From Neorhizobium huautlense (lineage in GTDB: Bacteria > Pseudomonadota > Alphaproteobacteria > Rhizobiales > Rhizobiaceae), in contig NZ_JAUSRF010000001.1 in NCBI RefSeq assembly GCF_030811685.1, forward strand, positions 372,001 through 436,000: 64,000 nucleotides of DNA, written 5' to 3'. Under the pieces are notes generated by a model. It had not been told where the DNA came from, ran no database searches, and was given only the letters and a program-made list of their open reading frames with translations. This document shows positions 54,481-63,855 of this stretch, in pieces (positions within the stretch are counted from its first letter, which is position 1; each line of letters begins with the position of its first letter). Made by a program: the position numbers and the translations under genes.

Positions 54481-56121
54481 ATGATGACGGATGCCGAGGC
54501 GGCAAGGCGGGACCGGCTGCAATTCATGACCTGGGAGCGCAAACCCGATGATACAGGCAGCGAAGTGCAACAGGCACTGAAAGCGGGCCTTGCGGCAAGT
54601 GCAGGGGCGGAGATTGCCGACACCGCCTATATCGCCGGCGATGCGCGCGTTTTTACGACCCGGCTTGTCGTCGGCGAACGTTCCTGGATTGCCGGCCATG
54701 CTCTGGTGCGCGGTGATGTCGAGCTTGGCATAAACTGCTCGGTCAATGCCTATGCCTGCCTGTCTGGAAAAATCCGCTGCGGTGATGGCGTGCGCATCGC
54801 CTCTCTGGTCTCCATTGTCGGTTTCAATCACGGTTTTGAAGACCCGGATACGCCGATCAACGACCAGCCGCATATCACGCTCGGCATCACCATCGGCGAC
54901 GATGTCTGGATCGGCGCCAATGCCGTCATCCTCGATGGCGTGACGATCGGGCGAGGGGCGGTGATCGCGGCCGGTGCCGTCGTCACCAAAGATATTCCCG
55001 AACTCGGCATTGCCGCCGGCGTACCGGCCAAGGTCGTTCGCCGGCGTGGTGAAAGCGCCTCATCCACCAAATCCCGGCGGGCGCAGGTCGAGGCAGCCCT
55101 GAAGCAGATCGGCGATACGGCCAGTGCCGAATGGCGAGATGTGCTCGCGCATTATCGTACGCCAGACGGATTTCTATCTGCCGGTGCCGATGGTGTGCCC
55201 CGTGCCGCCATCCGTCACCAATGTGATGCGATAGAAATCGCCGCCGGTTTCGGCCATTCCCCGGAAGGCGAAGAGGCGCAGGATCTCATTAATACGCTGC
55301 AGGCGCTGCAGGATCCGGAAACCGGCTTTTTCCCCGATCCGCATGCCATGCCGGATCAAACCAAAAATATCCGCGAGGATTCCGCGTCTCTCTATCACGT
55401 GCTTGCGGTCGGTTATGCGCTGGAAATTCTGGGATCCCGCCCGCTTCGGCCGATCGCCGGCGTCGAGCTGGAACCGGCCGCTCTCTGCGACTGGCTGGAA
55501 AGCCTGCCGTGGTCGACACGCGCATGGTGGAGCGGCGACCGCGTCGATGCCATTGCCACGGCACTTTATTTCAATGCTCGGTATTTTGAGACGGGGAGGG
55601 CCAAGGAAGTCCTGTTCGGCTGGCTCGCCACCCATGTGGATCGTGCCACTGGTCTGTGGGGCAAGCCTACGGCAACGCAAGGCCTGTTGCAGCCGGTCAA
55701 CGGCTTTTACCGCCTCACCCGCGGTGCTTACGCGCAATTCGGCGTGCCGGTGCCGCTGCCGGAAGCGGCCATCAATTCCGTCCTCACCAATTACCGCAAT
55801 CACGGTGGTTTTGCCGGTGAAACCTACAATGCCTGCAATCTGCTCGACACCATCCATCCACTCTGGCTGTGCCTGAAACAGACCGATTTTTCACGCGGGC
55901 AGGCGGAGGCGATCGCCGAGACCGTCATTCTGCGCGCGGCCGATCGATGGCAGGCGGGCAAGGGATTTGCGTTTGCCGATGGCCAGCAACCCGGGCTTCA
56001 GGGCACGGAAATGTGGCTGTCGACCCTGCATTTGGCTGCCGATCTTCTCGGGCTTGCGGAAAGGTTTGCCTTCACTCCAAAGGGCGTGCATCGCACGCGT
56101 GCGGTGGCGATGGGGCTTTGA
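54481..56121 (+). CDS. Fusion of hexapeptide acetyltransferase and alpha/alpha-barrel-like domain
   Basis: 546 residues. The first part is a left-handed beta-helix acetyltransferase. Hexapeptide repeats run from about residue 45 to 195, with catalytic-type His117 in GFNHGFEDPDTPINDQP and the terminal coil GDDVWIGANAVILDGVTIGR. The last 330 residues are helical with repeated Gly/Trp/His patterns (SASLYHVLAVGYALEILGSR, CNLLDTIHPLWLCLK, GTEMWLSTLHLAADLLGLAE) like an alpha/alpha toroid. Such a fusion is unusual. Acetylation or deacetylation of an imported sugar is possible. The ATG at 54481 has GGAGGAAGAG directly before it. Confidence 0.8.
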   Translation: MMTDAEAARRDRLQFMTWERKPDDTGSEVQQALKAGLAASAGAEIADTAYIAGDARVFTTRLVVGERSWIAGHALVRGDVELGINCSVNAYACLSGKIRCGDGVRIASLVSIVGFNHGFEDPDTPINDQPHITLGITIGDDVWIGANAVILDGVTIGRGAVIAAGAVVTKDIPELGIAAGVPAKVVRRRGESASSTKSRRAQVEAALKQIGDTASAEWRDVLAHYRTPDGFLSAGADGVPRAAIRHQCDAIEIAAGFGHSPEGEEAQDLINTLQALQDPETGFFPDPHAMPDQTKNIREDSASLYHVLAVGYALEILGSRPLRPIAGVELEPAALCDWLESLPWSTRAWWSGDRVDAIATALYFNARYFETGRAKEVLFGWLATHVDRATGLWGKPTATQGLLQPVNGFYRLTRGAYAQFGVPVPLPEAAINSVLTNYRNHGGFAGETYNACNLLDTIHPLWLCLKQTDFSRGQAEAIAETVILRAADRWQAGKGFAFADGQQPGLQGTEMWLSTLHLAADLLGLAERFAFTPKGVHRTRAVAMGL

Positions 56122-56306
56122 TAGGTCGGTAGGTGTGTCTCAAAGGGCAATGGCGCCGTGCGCGAACCGGACATGGTGCGATTGAGCCACGATGTGCATG
56201 GATTGATCGCTGCTCGAGCAGGCTGCAAGCTTCCGGGACAACACGTCATTGGCAGGAATGTGCCATTGGCGTTAGTTTACTCTATTGTCTGTTCAGGGGG
56301 CGCAAG

Positions 56307-56678
56307 TTGGTTTCGTCAATTTCTATTTCTCCGCCAAATTCATTAGTTTTTGTCTCTGGCGGAGCTGGTGATTTCAATAGTTTCATTGATCAATATAAAG
56401 GCGAAGTTGTCTTCGCCACCCCAACGGTAATTGGCCTCGGCACTCTCTGTGAGATTGACGGCCCTACCCGTATCACGCTTGCAAAAGGCCACGTAGATGC
56501 CGGGGGATTGAGCAAGTCGTTTTCAGGAAGTCTTCAAGGATTAAATGGGAGGCTTGTTGTGGGGACTTGTGAAGGAGACGTCCTGCTGTCGGGTGACGCG
56601 GCTTCCGCGATCGTGACTATTGAGGTGTTTTCCAATGATCCATCCGAACCGAATGAAATCTTGATCGTTTATTCGTGA
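56307..56678 (+). CDS. Orphan gene of atypical composition, 123 aa
   Basis: A TTG-started ORF with AGGGGG six bases upstream. The translation reads LVSSISISPPNSLVFVSGGA, GDFNSFIDQYKGEVVFATPT, VIGLGTLCEIDGPTRITLAK and ends in EVFSNDPSEPNEILIVYS. It is a beta-rich soluble protein with codon wobble positions that are AT-richer than those of its neighbours, consistent with recent transfer. No family is recognised; its small compact beta fold is similar in style to immunity proteins, but no partner toxin is present. Confidence 0.55.
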   Translation: MVSSISISPPNSLVFVSGGAGDFNSFIDQYKGEVVFATPTVIGLGTLCEIDGPTRITLAKGHVDAGGLSKSFSGSLQGLNGRLVVGTCEGDVLLSGDAASAIVTIEVFSNDPSEPNEILIVYS

Positions 56679-56782
56679 CGCAGTTAGAGCAATGAACTGC
56701 CGATGACCGCTTCGGGTCGATCCGCCGCCCTGGCATGCTCGCGTCTTCTTACGTCCCCGCAAAACCAACCCCAAAAACGAAA

Positions 56783-56804
56783 ACAGGCGGCCGAAGCCGC
56801 CTGT
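56783..56804 (-). terminator. Rho-independent terminator
   Basis: ACAGGCGGC-TTCG-GCCGCCTGT on the minus strand, with a UUCG tetraloop, followed by TTTCGTTTTTGG; it follows the lipoprotein gene at 56828. Confidence 0.85.
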
Positions 56805-56827
56805 CGTCATCTCAGGTCGAAGCCAAA

Positions 56828-57190
56828 TCAGCCCTGTGCGGGCGCCAGTAGTTCCTGGCAATAGCTCGGGCCCTTGGAGCCGGGGCGGTCGGCCACGATG
56901 CGGATGGAGCGGATGTTGTAATCCGACGAAACCGTCAGCGTTGCGGCGCAGCTCACGCTGGCGCTCTTGCCGTTTTCCATCTTGATGCGCTTGTAGCCGC
57001 CACGCCAGTTGTAGACGGTCGAGGAACCGCTTGCCACGTCGCTATATTGCGGACCGTAGGCGGCGAAAAACTTGCCGGCCGACTGGCCGACCCAGCGTGC
57101 CGAAATCGGATCCAACTGAAGCGGAGAAGCGGTGGTGCAAGCGGAAAGCGCGACTGCGACGGCAGCCAGCGCGGCAAGACGGGTGTTCAT
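56828..57190 (-). CDS. Small lipoprotein, 120 aa
   Basis: A signal peptide with lipobox (MNTRLAALAAVAVALSAC) is followed by PLQLDPISARWVGQSAGKFF, VASGSSTVYNWRGGYKRIKM and a C-terminal SYCQELLAPAQG. Two further cysteines (SCAATLTV, YCQE) could pair. It is an outer-membrane or periplasmic lipoprotein of unknown role, of a type common in Rhizobiales. The ATG at 57190 begins the signal peptide. Confidence 0.8.
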   Translation of the reverse strand: MNTRLAALAAVAVALSACTTASPLQLDPISARWVGQSAGKFFAAYGPQYSDVASGSSTVYNWRGGYKRIKMENGKSASVSCAATLTVSSDYNIRSIRIVADRPGSKGPSYCQELLAPAQG

Positions 57191-57362
57191 GGTTCTGGTG
57201 GCCCTTGTTTGACATAGGGCAGCCGTCCCGCCGCCCTGCAATGCTATATTTCGCAAGCGGCCTAGCAGATTTTCGTGATGTTTCGCGAGAGGCTTTCCGG
57301 CATATGCGAAAAAACTTTAGCAATCGCACTTTTTTGTCACGCTTTTGTTGCGGAAAGTCTTG

Positions 57363-58757
57363 TCAGTTCTCCCGCATCGCTCGCGCCACCTGGTCGGTCA
57401 GCGGTTTTACCAGATAGGAAAGCGCCGAACGCTCGCCGGATTGCACAAAGGTTTCCACCGGCATGCCGGCCACCAGTGTCAGGTCGCCCAGCTTGACGCG
57501 CTCTTCCGGTGGAATGGTGATGCGTGCCGAATACCAGCTTTCGCCGGTCTGCTGGTTATGGTTGAGGTCCGCCGAGACCGTCTCGACGATGCCGTCGATC
57601 TCCGGCGTGGTACGCTGGTTGAAGGCGGAAAAGCGCAGGCCCGCCGTCTGGCCGCTGCGCACCTGATCGATATCGGCCGGCCGGATCTTTGTGTCGATCA
57701 CCAGCTTGTCGTCGGTCGGTACGATCTGCATCACCGTTTCGCCCGGTGAAATCACGCCGCCGATCGTGTGTACCGCCAGTTCATGCACGATGCCGGCCTG
57801 CGGTGCAGTGATGTCGATGCGCCGCAGCTGGTCTTCCGCGGCAATGCGCTGTTCGGCAAGCTCCGCCAGCTTGTTGTCCATGTCGCGCATTTCGGTCAGC
57901 ACTTCGGCGCGGCGGTCCTGGTCCAGCTGCAGGATCTGCAATTCGGTCTCTGAAATACGGGTTGCCGCACGGGCGATCTCGGCAATCAGCTGCCCGCGCT
58001 CGCCATCCAGCTGCGCCTTGGTGCGCTGCAGTTCGGAAAGCCGGGTAAATTGCACCAGCCCCTGTTCGCTGAGGTTGGAAATACGCCGTAGTTCCTCGGC
58101 AACCCAGGAAAGTTCTTCGTTCTTGGCGTCACGCCGCACTTCCAGCCCGGTGCGTTCCTGCTCGATCTGGCCGATCTGCTGGCGAAGCCGTCCCTTCTGG
58201 CCTTCCATGGTTTCCCGTCGCGCCTTGTACAATGCGGTTTCGGCGGAAATATATTCGGCAACCGCCGGATCGGATTGGCGATCGCTGAGTTCCTCCGGTA
58301 CCTTCAGCTGCGTCTGCTCGTCTCGCTCGGCAATCAGCCGCATGCGGCGTGCCGCGAACTGGTCCATCTGCTTGGTCACCACCGAAAGATTGGCGCGGGT
58401 AATCGTGTCGTCCAGCCGGATCAGCAACTCGCCGGCTTTGACACGGCTGCCGTCGGTCACGCGAATCTGGCCGATAATGCCGCCTTCGCGATGCTGGATG
58501 CGTTTGGCCGATCCTTCCACCACGATCGTGCCCGAACCGATGACGGCGCTCGAAAGACTGGCCGTCGCCGCCCAGCCGCCGGCGCCGACCACCAACGCAC
58601 CGGTGGTCACGGCGGAGGCAAGAAGATATTTTCGAATGGCCTGTGCCGCCGGCGTTTTGGGGCCTTCCTCCAGCTTGAAGCGTTCTAGGACCTGCAGCCG
58701 CTCACGGAATTTGGCACTGAGTTGCTTGAAATCGATGGATTTGAGATCGAGTTTCAT
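57363..58757 (-). CDS. prsE: HlyD-family type I secretion adaptor (PrsE-like)
   Basis: 464 residues. One membrane helix near residues 48-70 (LLASAVTTGALVVGAGGWAA) is followed by a lipoyl-like half (HREGGIIGQIRVTDGSRVKA), a long coiled coil (about 120-290, including SEQGLVQFTRLSELQRTKAQ) and a C-terminal barrel ending in LSYLVKPLTDQVARAMREN. This is the adaptor of a three-component type I exporter. In Rhizobium, PrsDE exports glycanases and Rap proteins. No outer-membrane TolC partner or substrate gene is nearby. Its ATG overlaps the prsD stop by four bases. Confidence 0.88.
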   Translation of the reverse strand: MKLDLKSIDFKQLSAKFRERLQVLERFKLEEGPKTPAAQAIRKYLLASAVTTGALVVGAGGWAATASLSSAVIGSGTIVVEGSAKRIQHREGGIIGQIRVTDGSRVKAGELLIRLDDTITRANLSVVTKQMDQFAARRMRLIAERDEQTQLKVPEELSDRQSDPAVAEYISAETALYKARRETMEGQKGRLRQQIGQIEQERTGLEVRRDAKNEELSWVAEELRRISNLSEQGLVQFTRLSELQRTKAQLDGERGQLIAEIARAATRISETELQILQLDQDRRAEVLTEMRDMDNKLAELAEQRIAAEDQLRRIDITAPQAGIVHELAVHTIGGVISPGETVMQIVPTDDKLVIDTKIRPADIDQVRSGQTAGLRFSAFNQRTTPEIDGIVETVSADLNHNQQTGESWYSARITIPPEERVKLGDLTLVAGMPVETFVQSGERSALSYLVKPLTDQVARAMREN

Positions 58758-60544
58758 ATCGCGATCCTCTTGCCGGATTTTGGCGCTTCCGGTTCTCCGG
58801 TCGTTTCCGCATCGGGCAAGGCCGGTGCTTCTGTCGGTGCCGATGCGGGTGTAGATGTCGGGCGCGTCGTCTTGCGCAGCACCTCGTCGCGCGGGCCAAA
58901 AGCCACCATCGCCCCGCCGTTCATCACCAGGACATGGTCCAGTGCCTGCAGGGCGTTCGGGCGGTGCGCCACCACGATGATGATCGAACCGGCAGCGCGG
59001 ATGGCGGTGATCGCCCTTGTCAGCGCCACTTCGCCCTCGGAATCGAGATTGGCATTGGGCTCGTCCAGCACGACCAGAAAGGGTTTGCCGTAGAGCGCGC
59101 GAGCAAGGCCGATGCGCTGGCGCTGGCCGCTGGAAAGAATGGCGCCGTGATTGCCGATCGCGGTGTCGTAACCGTTCGGCATGGAGAGGATCAGGTCATG
59201 CACGCCGGCCAGTTTTGCCGCTTCGATGATCATGCCTGGATTGGCATCGGGCGAAAAACGGCTGATGTTTTCGGCGATACTGCCGTCGAACAGGTCGACG
59301 CCCTGCGGCAGGTAACCGATGGAGGGGCCGAGGGCTTCCGGGTCCCACTGGTTCAGTGCCGCGCCATCGAGGCGAATGCTGCCGCGCGCCGCCGGCCATA
59401 TGCCGACCAGCGCGCGAGAAAGCGTCGATTTTCCCGATCCGCTGGGGCCGATAATGCCAAGACCCTGTCCGGCAAACAGGCTGAGCGAGACGTCGTGGAT
59501 GATCGGCTTGTTGCTGCCCGGCGGCATGACGGCAAGGCCGGCCACCGAAAGCGAACGTTTCGGTGCCGGCAGCGGCATCGGGCTGCGTGCCTCGCCAAAA
59601 CGCTCCAGCACGTCTTCCAGTCGGCGGCGCGACTGGCGGGCATTGATGAAACTGCGCCACTGGCCGATCACCATCTCGATCGGCGACAGCGCCTTGGACG
59701 TGAGAATGGACGAGGCGATGATGGCGCCGGGGGAGGCAAGCTGCTGGATCACCAGCCAGGCGCCCAGCGCGAGGATCGCCGATTGCAGCGCCATGCGAAA
59801 GATTTTCGAAACGGCGGAAAAGCTTGCGGTCAGGTCGCTGGTCGTCGTTTGACCTTCCACATATCGGCGGTTCACCTCGTCGAAGCGGTTGGCATAGGCG
59901 GTGCGCATGCCCATCGCATGCAACGGTTCGGCATTGCGTTTGCCAGCTTCCACCAGTTCCCAGCGGGCCGAAACCAGTTGCGACAGTTTGCGCGTCGGGT
60001 CGCGCAGCAGGAATTCGCTGCAAAAGGTCAGCGCCATCAGGAAGGCAGCACCGGCAATGGCGGCGTAACCGAAATACGGGTGGAAGATATAAAGAATGAG
60101 GATGTAGAGCGGCATCCAAGGCAGGTCGCAAATGGCAATTGGGCCGGAACCGCTCATGAAGGTGCGGATCTGGTCGAGGTCGCGCAACGGCTGCGAAACG
60201 GCGTCGCCCTTGGCCATGTTGAGCGGCAGCGTCAGCACGCTGTTGAACGTCGGATCGCTCAGTTCCTCGTCGATCCGCCTGCCGATCTGCAAGAGGATTT
60301 TCGAGCGCATCATCTCCAGCACGGCGAGAAAGGCATAAATGCCGAGCGCCAGCAGCGTCAGGGCGACAAGCGTCGGCACGCTGCGGCTGGTCAGCACCCG
60401 GTCATAGACCTGCATCATGAACAGCGGCCCGGTCAGCATCAGGATATTGGTTACGGCGCTCAGGGCCGCGATCCCGTAGAAAGCCTTTCGGGTCTGCGCA
60501 AGCGCGGACGCCACGCGTGTGCTCCGACTTGCCGATGAAGCCAT
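58754..60544 (-). CDS. prsD: Type I secretion ABC permease/ATPase (PrsD-like)
   Basis: About 596 residues: an exporter membrane domain with six hydrophobic segments, then an ATPase with Walker A GPSGSGKSTLSRALVGIWPA, signature LSSGQRQRIGLARALYG, Walker B FLVVLDEPNANLDSEGEVAL and a His switch (IIIVVAHRPNALQALDHVLV). It uses ATP to drive proteins bearing C-terminal signals out through the adaptor. An Ala/Pro-rich acidic tail follows. The ATG at 60544, with GAGG at eight bases, is preferred to the GTG three codons earlier. Confidence 0.9.
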   Translation of the reverse strand: MASSASRSTRVASALAQTRKAFYGIAALSAVTNILMLTGPLFMMQVYDRVLTSRSVPTLVALTLLALGIYAFLAVLEMMRSKILLQIGRRIDEELSDPTFNSVLTLPLNMAKGDAVSQPLRDLDQIRTFMSGSGPIAICDLPWMPLYILILYIFHPYFGYAAIAGAAFLMALTFCSEFLLRDPTRKLSQLVSARWELVEAGKRNAEPLHAMGMRTAYANRFDEVNRRYVEGQTTTSDLTASFSAVSKIFRMALQSAILALGAWLVIQQLASPGAIIASSILTSKALSPIEMVIGQWRSFINARQSRRRLEDVLERFGEARSPMPLPAPKRSLSVAGLAVMPPGSNKPIIHDVSLSLFAGQGLGIIGPSGSGKSTLSRALVGIWPAARGSIRLDGAALNQWDPEALGPSIGYLPQGVDLFDGSIAENISRFSPDANPGMIIEAAKLAGVHDLILSMPNGYDTAIGNHGAILSSGQRQRIGLARALYGKPFLVVLDEPNANLDSEGEVALTRAITAIRAAGSIIIVVAHRPNALQALDHVLVMNGGAMVAFGPRDEVLRKTTRPTSTPASAPTEAPALPDAETTGEPEAPKSGKRIAI

Positions 60545-60987
60545 CTCACTCACCTCACTATCAATGTCCGGGATCGATACACGCCTGCAACACCGGCCTC
60601 ATGCTTGCCGGCCGCTCATATTAAATGAGATGCATCTAATGAATGTGAATTCGGCCAAAGCATGTTCGCATCCGCGGAATATTTGCAATGCCCGCAGCAT
60701 CATTGCCACGGAAAACGGGAATATGCCGGCGTTTTTAAGAGGTCTTCGGTTGCTGCACCGCCGCATGCCAATGAAACAATTTTGAACGGACGATGTCAAA
60801 AACGCCAGCCGGGAGATTAGAATTATGTTAAATATGTGTCTGCTGTGCGGATGAATGCGTCTCGAAACGAGGCGTTTTTCTGGAGGAACCGCATTTGCGG
60901 CATTTGAAAGGCAACTTTCAGGCAATGAAATCGTTAAGGAAATAGGCCGGTCGGGAGCCGGCGTTAAAAAACAGGGAGGAAATCACC
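60545..60987. other. Intergenic region, 443 bp
   Basis: No gene is apparent. It holds the promoter of the leftward prsDE operon and the leader of the rightward 31-aa peptide; composition is AT-rich near 60620-60860. No clear operator was found. Confidence 0.45.
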
Positions 60988-61083
60988 ATGCAAGGACACG
61001 TATCAGGTTATCTTCTGTCGCTGCAAATCTCCCTTTATCTGTGGGCCGTCATCATCGTCGGCGGATATTCGCTTCTGTCCTGA
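60988..61083 (+). CDS. 31-aa single-helix membrane peptide
   Basis: MQGHVSGYLLSLQISLYLWA, then VIIVGGYSLLS. A single hydrophobic helix from residue 8 to 30. GGGAGG lies eight bases upstream of the ATG. The ORF converges with the KTSC gene, leaving only 17 bases between stops. Small membrane peptides of this sort occur in many bacteria; no known family is recognised. The strong initiation site and hydrophobic profile argue for a real product. Confidence 0.5.
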   Translation: MQGHVSGYLLSLQISLYLWAVIIVGGYSLLS

Positions 61084-61100
61084 CGACTGAAGCACAGCGC

Positions 61101-61304
61101 CTAAAGCGACGGATATTTTCCGCGAATTTCGGTCATGTAATAATTGCCGGGAGAGGCTGCGACGGTCAGCCCGACGACCTGACCCTTCGATACGCCCGAA
61201 TAGGCTCTTCGCTCGCCGTTATAGAGGAATATGGTGAGGTTCTTTTCGTCCTCATCGTAGTCGATCGCTTCAATCAGCTTGGATTGAATGCTGATAATCG
61301 CCAT
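61101..61304 (-). CDS. KTSC-domain small protein, 67 aa
   Basis: MAIISIQSKLIEAIDYDEDE, then a LTIFLYNGERRAYSGVSKGQ middle and the conserved end SPGNYYMTEIRGKYPSL. The I-x-x-I-x-Y-D start, G-x-x-Y-x-Y/S-G-V core and Y-x-x-x-I-R end define the KTSC domain, named from an association with a Lys-tRNA synthetase-like context, without known function. GAGGTGAGCC precedes the ATG. It converges with the 31-aa peptide gene. Confidence 0.82.
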   Translation of the reverse strand: MAIISIQSKLIEAIDYDEDEKNLTIFLYNGERRAYSGVSKGQVVGLTVAASPGNYYMTEIRGKYPSL

Positions 61305-61652
61305 GGCTCACCTCATTTTTCGGGGCAATGCGCCACTGTGAAATCCTGCAGCGTCCTGTTGCGCCATATAGGGCACTCAGCTTCGTAAACAGGGGGCCGC
61401 CGCAGTTTATGATCCTGCTTGTCCATTGTGATCGAAATGCGTCAAATGACAAAAAATCTGTCACTTGTTCGGATCATGGATTACACTCTCGCCCAACGAA
61501 TTGCATAAAGCCACCTGCATGACCGAAAAATGAAGCCAGTCTCCGGTTCGGAGCAAGCGTGGTTGCTGAAAGATCAGGGGTACCTTCGGCACATCGCGTT
61601 TCGGACAGTTCCTTCGGGGTGCCGTCTGTGGCGTGAGGAATAGGGGGCAAAC
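61305..61652. other. Intergenic region, 348 bp
   Basis: Carries the promoter side of the KTSC gene and of the rightward lacI-type gene. I see no palindromic LacI-type operator or small gene with a good start. The last 20 bp hold the ribosome binding site (AGGGGGCAAAC) of the regulator. Confidence 0.45.
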
Positions 61653-62681
61653 ATGCGCCAGAAGCGGATCAGGGGCGAGCGAACGACTCTGCTCGATGTC
61701 GCAAACAAGGCGGGCGTCAGCGCGATTACCGTGTCACGGGCATTGCGGGAGCCGGATCGTGTCTCCGAGGAATTGCGGGAACGTATTCTCAAGGTCGTTG
61801 CCGAAACCGGCTATGTGCCGGATTTTGCCGCGCGCGCATTGGCCAGTCGCCATAATGGCATCGTCTGCGCGCTCATCCCGGAAGTCAGCAGCCTCGCCGT
61901 CATGAACATCATCCACGGCATCGAGGCGCGCCTGCAGGATACTGACCTGCGCATCCAATATGCCAATGCCTGGCGTGATCCGGAAAAGGAAAAACGCCAG
62001 CTGGAACTGTTTCTGTCGCAGCATCCGGCCGGCATTCTCATGGCCGGCGGCCAGAACCAGCAGGTCATCGTCGATCTCATTCTCGGCGCCAGATGTCCCG
62101 TCGTGCATATGATCGACATCAACCTGACGGCGCTCGGCACCGTGGTCGGCTCCGACCACTGCACCGCTGCGAAAGTTGCCGTCCGCCATCTGCTGGATTG
62201 CGGTTATCGCCGTATCGCCATTCTCGGTGCGGGCGTCGACCTGCGTGTACAGCGGCGTCTGGAAGGGTATCGCGTCACCCTGGAGGAAGAAGGGCTGTAT
62301 GATCCGCAACTGGTGATGATGTTGCCGGAATCGACATCGGTACCCCTTGGATGCCGCATGCTGCGCGAAACCGTGGAACGTCATCCCGCTGTCGATGCCG
62401 TGTTCTGTCTCAACGACGATCTGGCGCTCGGCGCCTATTTCGAATGCAGGCGTCGCGGCATTCGTGTGCCGGAGGATTTTGGCATCTGCGGTTACAACGA
62501 CGTCAATTTTGCCGCCGTTGCCGAGCCACCGCTGACGACGGTGCGCATTCCGCGCTACGACATGGGATATCGCGCCGCCGATCTGCTCATCCGTCAGATC
62601 AATGGCGAGAAGAATGCGACGCAATCCGTCGATCTCGGTTTCGAGTTGAAAGTGCGCGGCACGACAAGGCCTCCGACCTGA
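61653..62681 (+). CDS. LacI-family regulator (GntR/gluconate-like)
   Basis: 342 residues. The N-terminal LacI helix-turn-helix ([20 protein letters not shown]) and hinge ([20 protein letters not shown]) are followed by a periplasmic-binding-type effector domain containing [20 protein letters not shown] and [20 protein letters not shown]. The layout is like the gluconate regulator GntR. It lies 150 bp upstream of a BASS transporter in the same direction, which may be a target. AGGGGGCAAAC precedes the ATG. Confidence 0.9.
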   Translation: MRQKRIRGERTTLLDVANKAGVSAITVSRALREPDRVSEELRERILKVVAETGYVPDFAARALASRHNGIVCALIPEVSSLAVMNIIHGIEARLQDTDLRIQYANAWRDPEKEKRQLELFLSQHPAGILMAGGQNQQVIVDLILGARCPVVHMIDINLTALGTVVGSDHCTAAKVAVRHLLDCGYRRIAILGAGVDLRVQRRLEGYRVTLEEEGLYDPQLVMMLPESTSVPLGCRMLRETVERHPAVDAVFCLNDDLALGAYFECRRRGIRVPEDFGICGYNDVNFAAVAEPPLTTVRIPRYDMGYRAADLLIRQINGEKNATQSVDLGFELKVRGTTRPPT

Positions 62682-62830
62682 TCAACAGGGGCCGCATTTT
62701 CCCGATTTTCTCGGCGACATGCGCAAAACAATGCCCGCAATGTCGTAACTGGACGATTTGGCCCGAAACCGACCTTGACCTCTGTCAACTCCACCTGCAT
62801 CGGCAGGCTTTGGAATTGAGGGAGGTCCTC

Positions 62831-63787
62831 TTGAAAGCGCTTGCATCCTTTTCCGCCTTTGTCGGCAAGACCTTTGCCCTGTGGGTCATCGTCTTTGCCG
62901 TCCTGGGCTTCGTATTCCCTGATCTGTTCAAGCAGATCGGTCCCTATATCGTGACCCTGCTCGGCATCATCATGTTCGGCATGGGTCTGACCCTGTCGCT
63001 CGACGATTTTCGCGAAGTGGTGAAACGGCCTGTCGAGGTCAGCATCGGCGTTGTCGCGCAATTCCTCATCATGCCGGCGCTTGCTGTCCTGCTGACGCGT
63101 ATCATTCCGATGTCGCCGGAAGTGGCTGCCGGTGTCATTCTCGTCGGCTGCTGCCCGGGCGGCACGTCCAGCAATGTCATGACCTATCTGAGCAAGGGTA
63201 ATGTCGCCCTGTCCGTCGCCTGCACCAGCGTCACTACGCTCGCCGCACCGATCGTCACGCCTTTCCTGGTCTGGATGTTTGCCAGCCAGTATCTGCCGGT
63301 GGATGGCTGGGCCATGTTCATCAGCATCGTCAAGGTCGTGCTGGTGCCGCTGGCGCTTGGTTTTGCCGTCCAGAAGCTCATCCCCACCGTCGTCAAGGCG
63401 GCCATCCCGGTCCTGCCGCTGGTCAGCGTCATCGGTATCGTCCTGATCGTCTCGGCCGTCGTGGGTGCCAGCAAGGGCGCAATCGTCCAGTCCGGCCTGA
63501 TGATCTTTGCCGTCGTCGTTCTGCACAACGGCCTTGGTTATCTGCTCGGTTTCTTCGCAGCCAAGGCGTTTGGCCTGTCGCTTGCCAAACGCAAGGCCAT
63601 CGCCATCGAAGTCGGCATGCAGAACAGCGGCCTTGGTGCTGCCCTCGCGACCGCCTATTTCTCGCCGCTGGCGGCGGTGCCGAGCGCCATCTTCAGCGTC
63701 TGGCACAATATTTCCGGTGCGCTGCTGGCCAATTTTTTTGCCGACCGCGTTGATGCCACGGACAAGACTGCTGCACCGGCCGAGTGA
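62831..63787 (+). CDS. BASS-family (bile acid:sodium symporter-like) transporter
   Basis: 318 residues with about ten hydrophobic segments. Conserved family motifs are [40 protein letters not shown] (the sodium-site loop) and [20 protein letters not shown]. Bacterial members carry pantoate, pyruvate or other organic anions with sodium. GGGAGG sits five bases before a TTG codon, which is the best start; there is no ATG before the first conserved motif. A very strong terminator follows. Confidence 0.88.
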   Translation: MKALASFSAFVGKTFALWVIVFAVLGFVFPDLFKQIGPYIVTLLGIIMFGMGLTLSLDDFREVVKRPVEVSIGVVAQFLIMPALAVLLTRIIPMSPEVAAGVILVGCCPGGTSSNVMTYLSKGNVALSVACTSVTTLAAPIVTPFLVWMFASQYLPVDGWAMFISIVKVVLVPLALGFAVQKLIPTVVKAAIPVLPLVSVIGIVLIVSAVVGASKGAIVQSGLMIFAVVVLHNGLGYLLGFFAAKAFGLSLAKRKAIAIEVGMQNSGLGAALATAYFSPLAAVPSAIFSVWHNISGALLANFFADRVDATDKTAAPAE

Positions 63788-63803
63788 TCCCGTCCATCTC
63801 ATC

Positions 63804-63840
63804 AATGCAAAGGGCCGCTTACGCGGCCCTTTGCATTTCG
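63804..63840. terminator. Bidirectional terminator
   Basis: AATGCAAAGGGCCGC-TTAC-GCGGCCCTTTGCATT, perfect 15-bp stem between the transporter gene and the leftward gene at the window edge. Confidence 0.85.
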
Positions 63841-63855
63841 AACTCTTTTCAGCCT

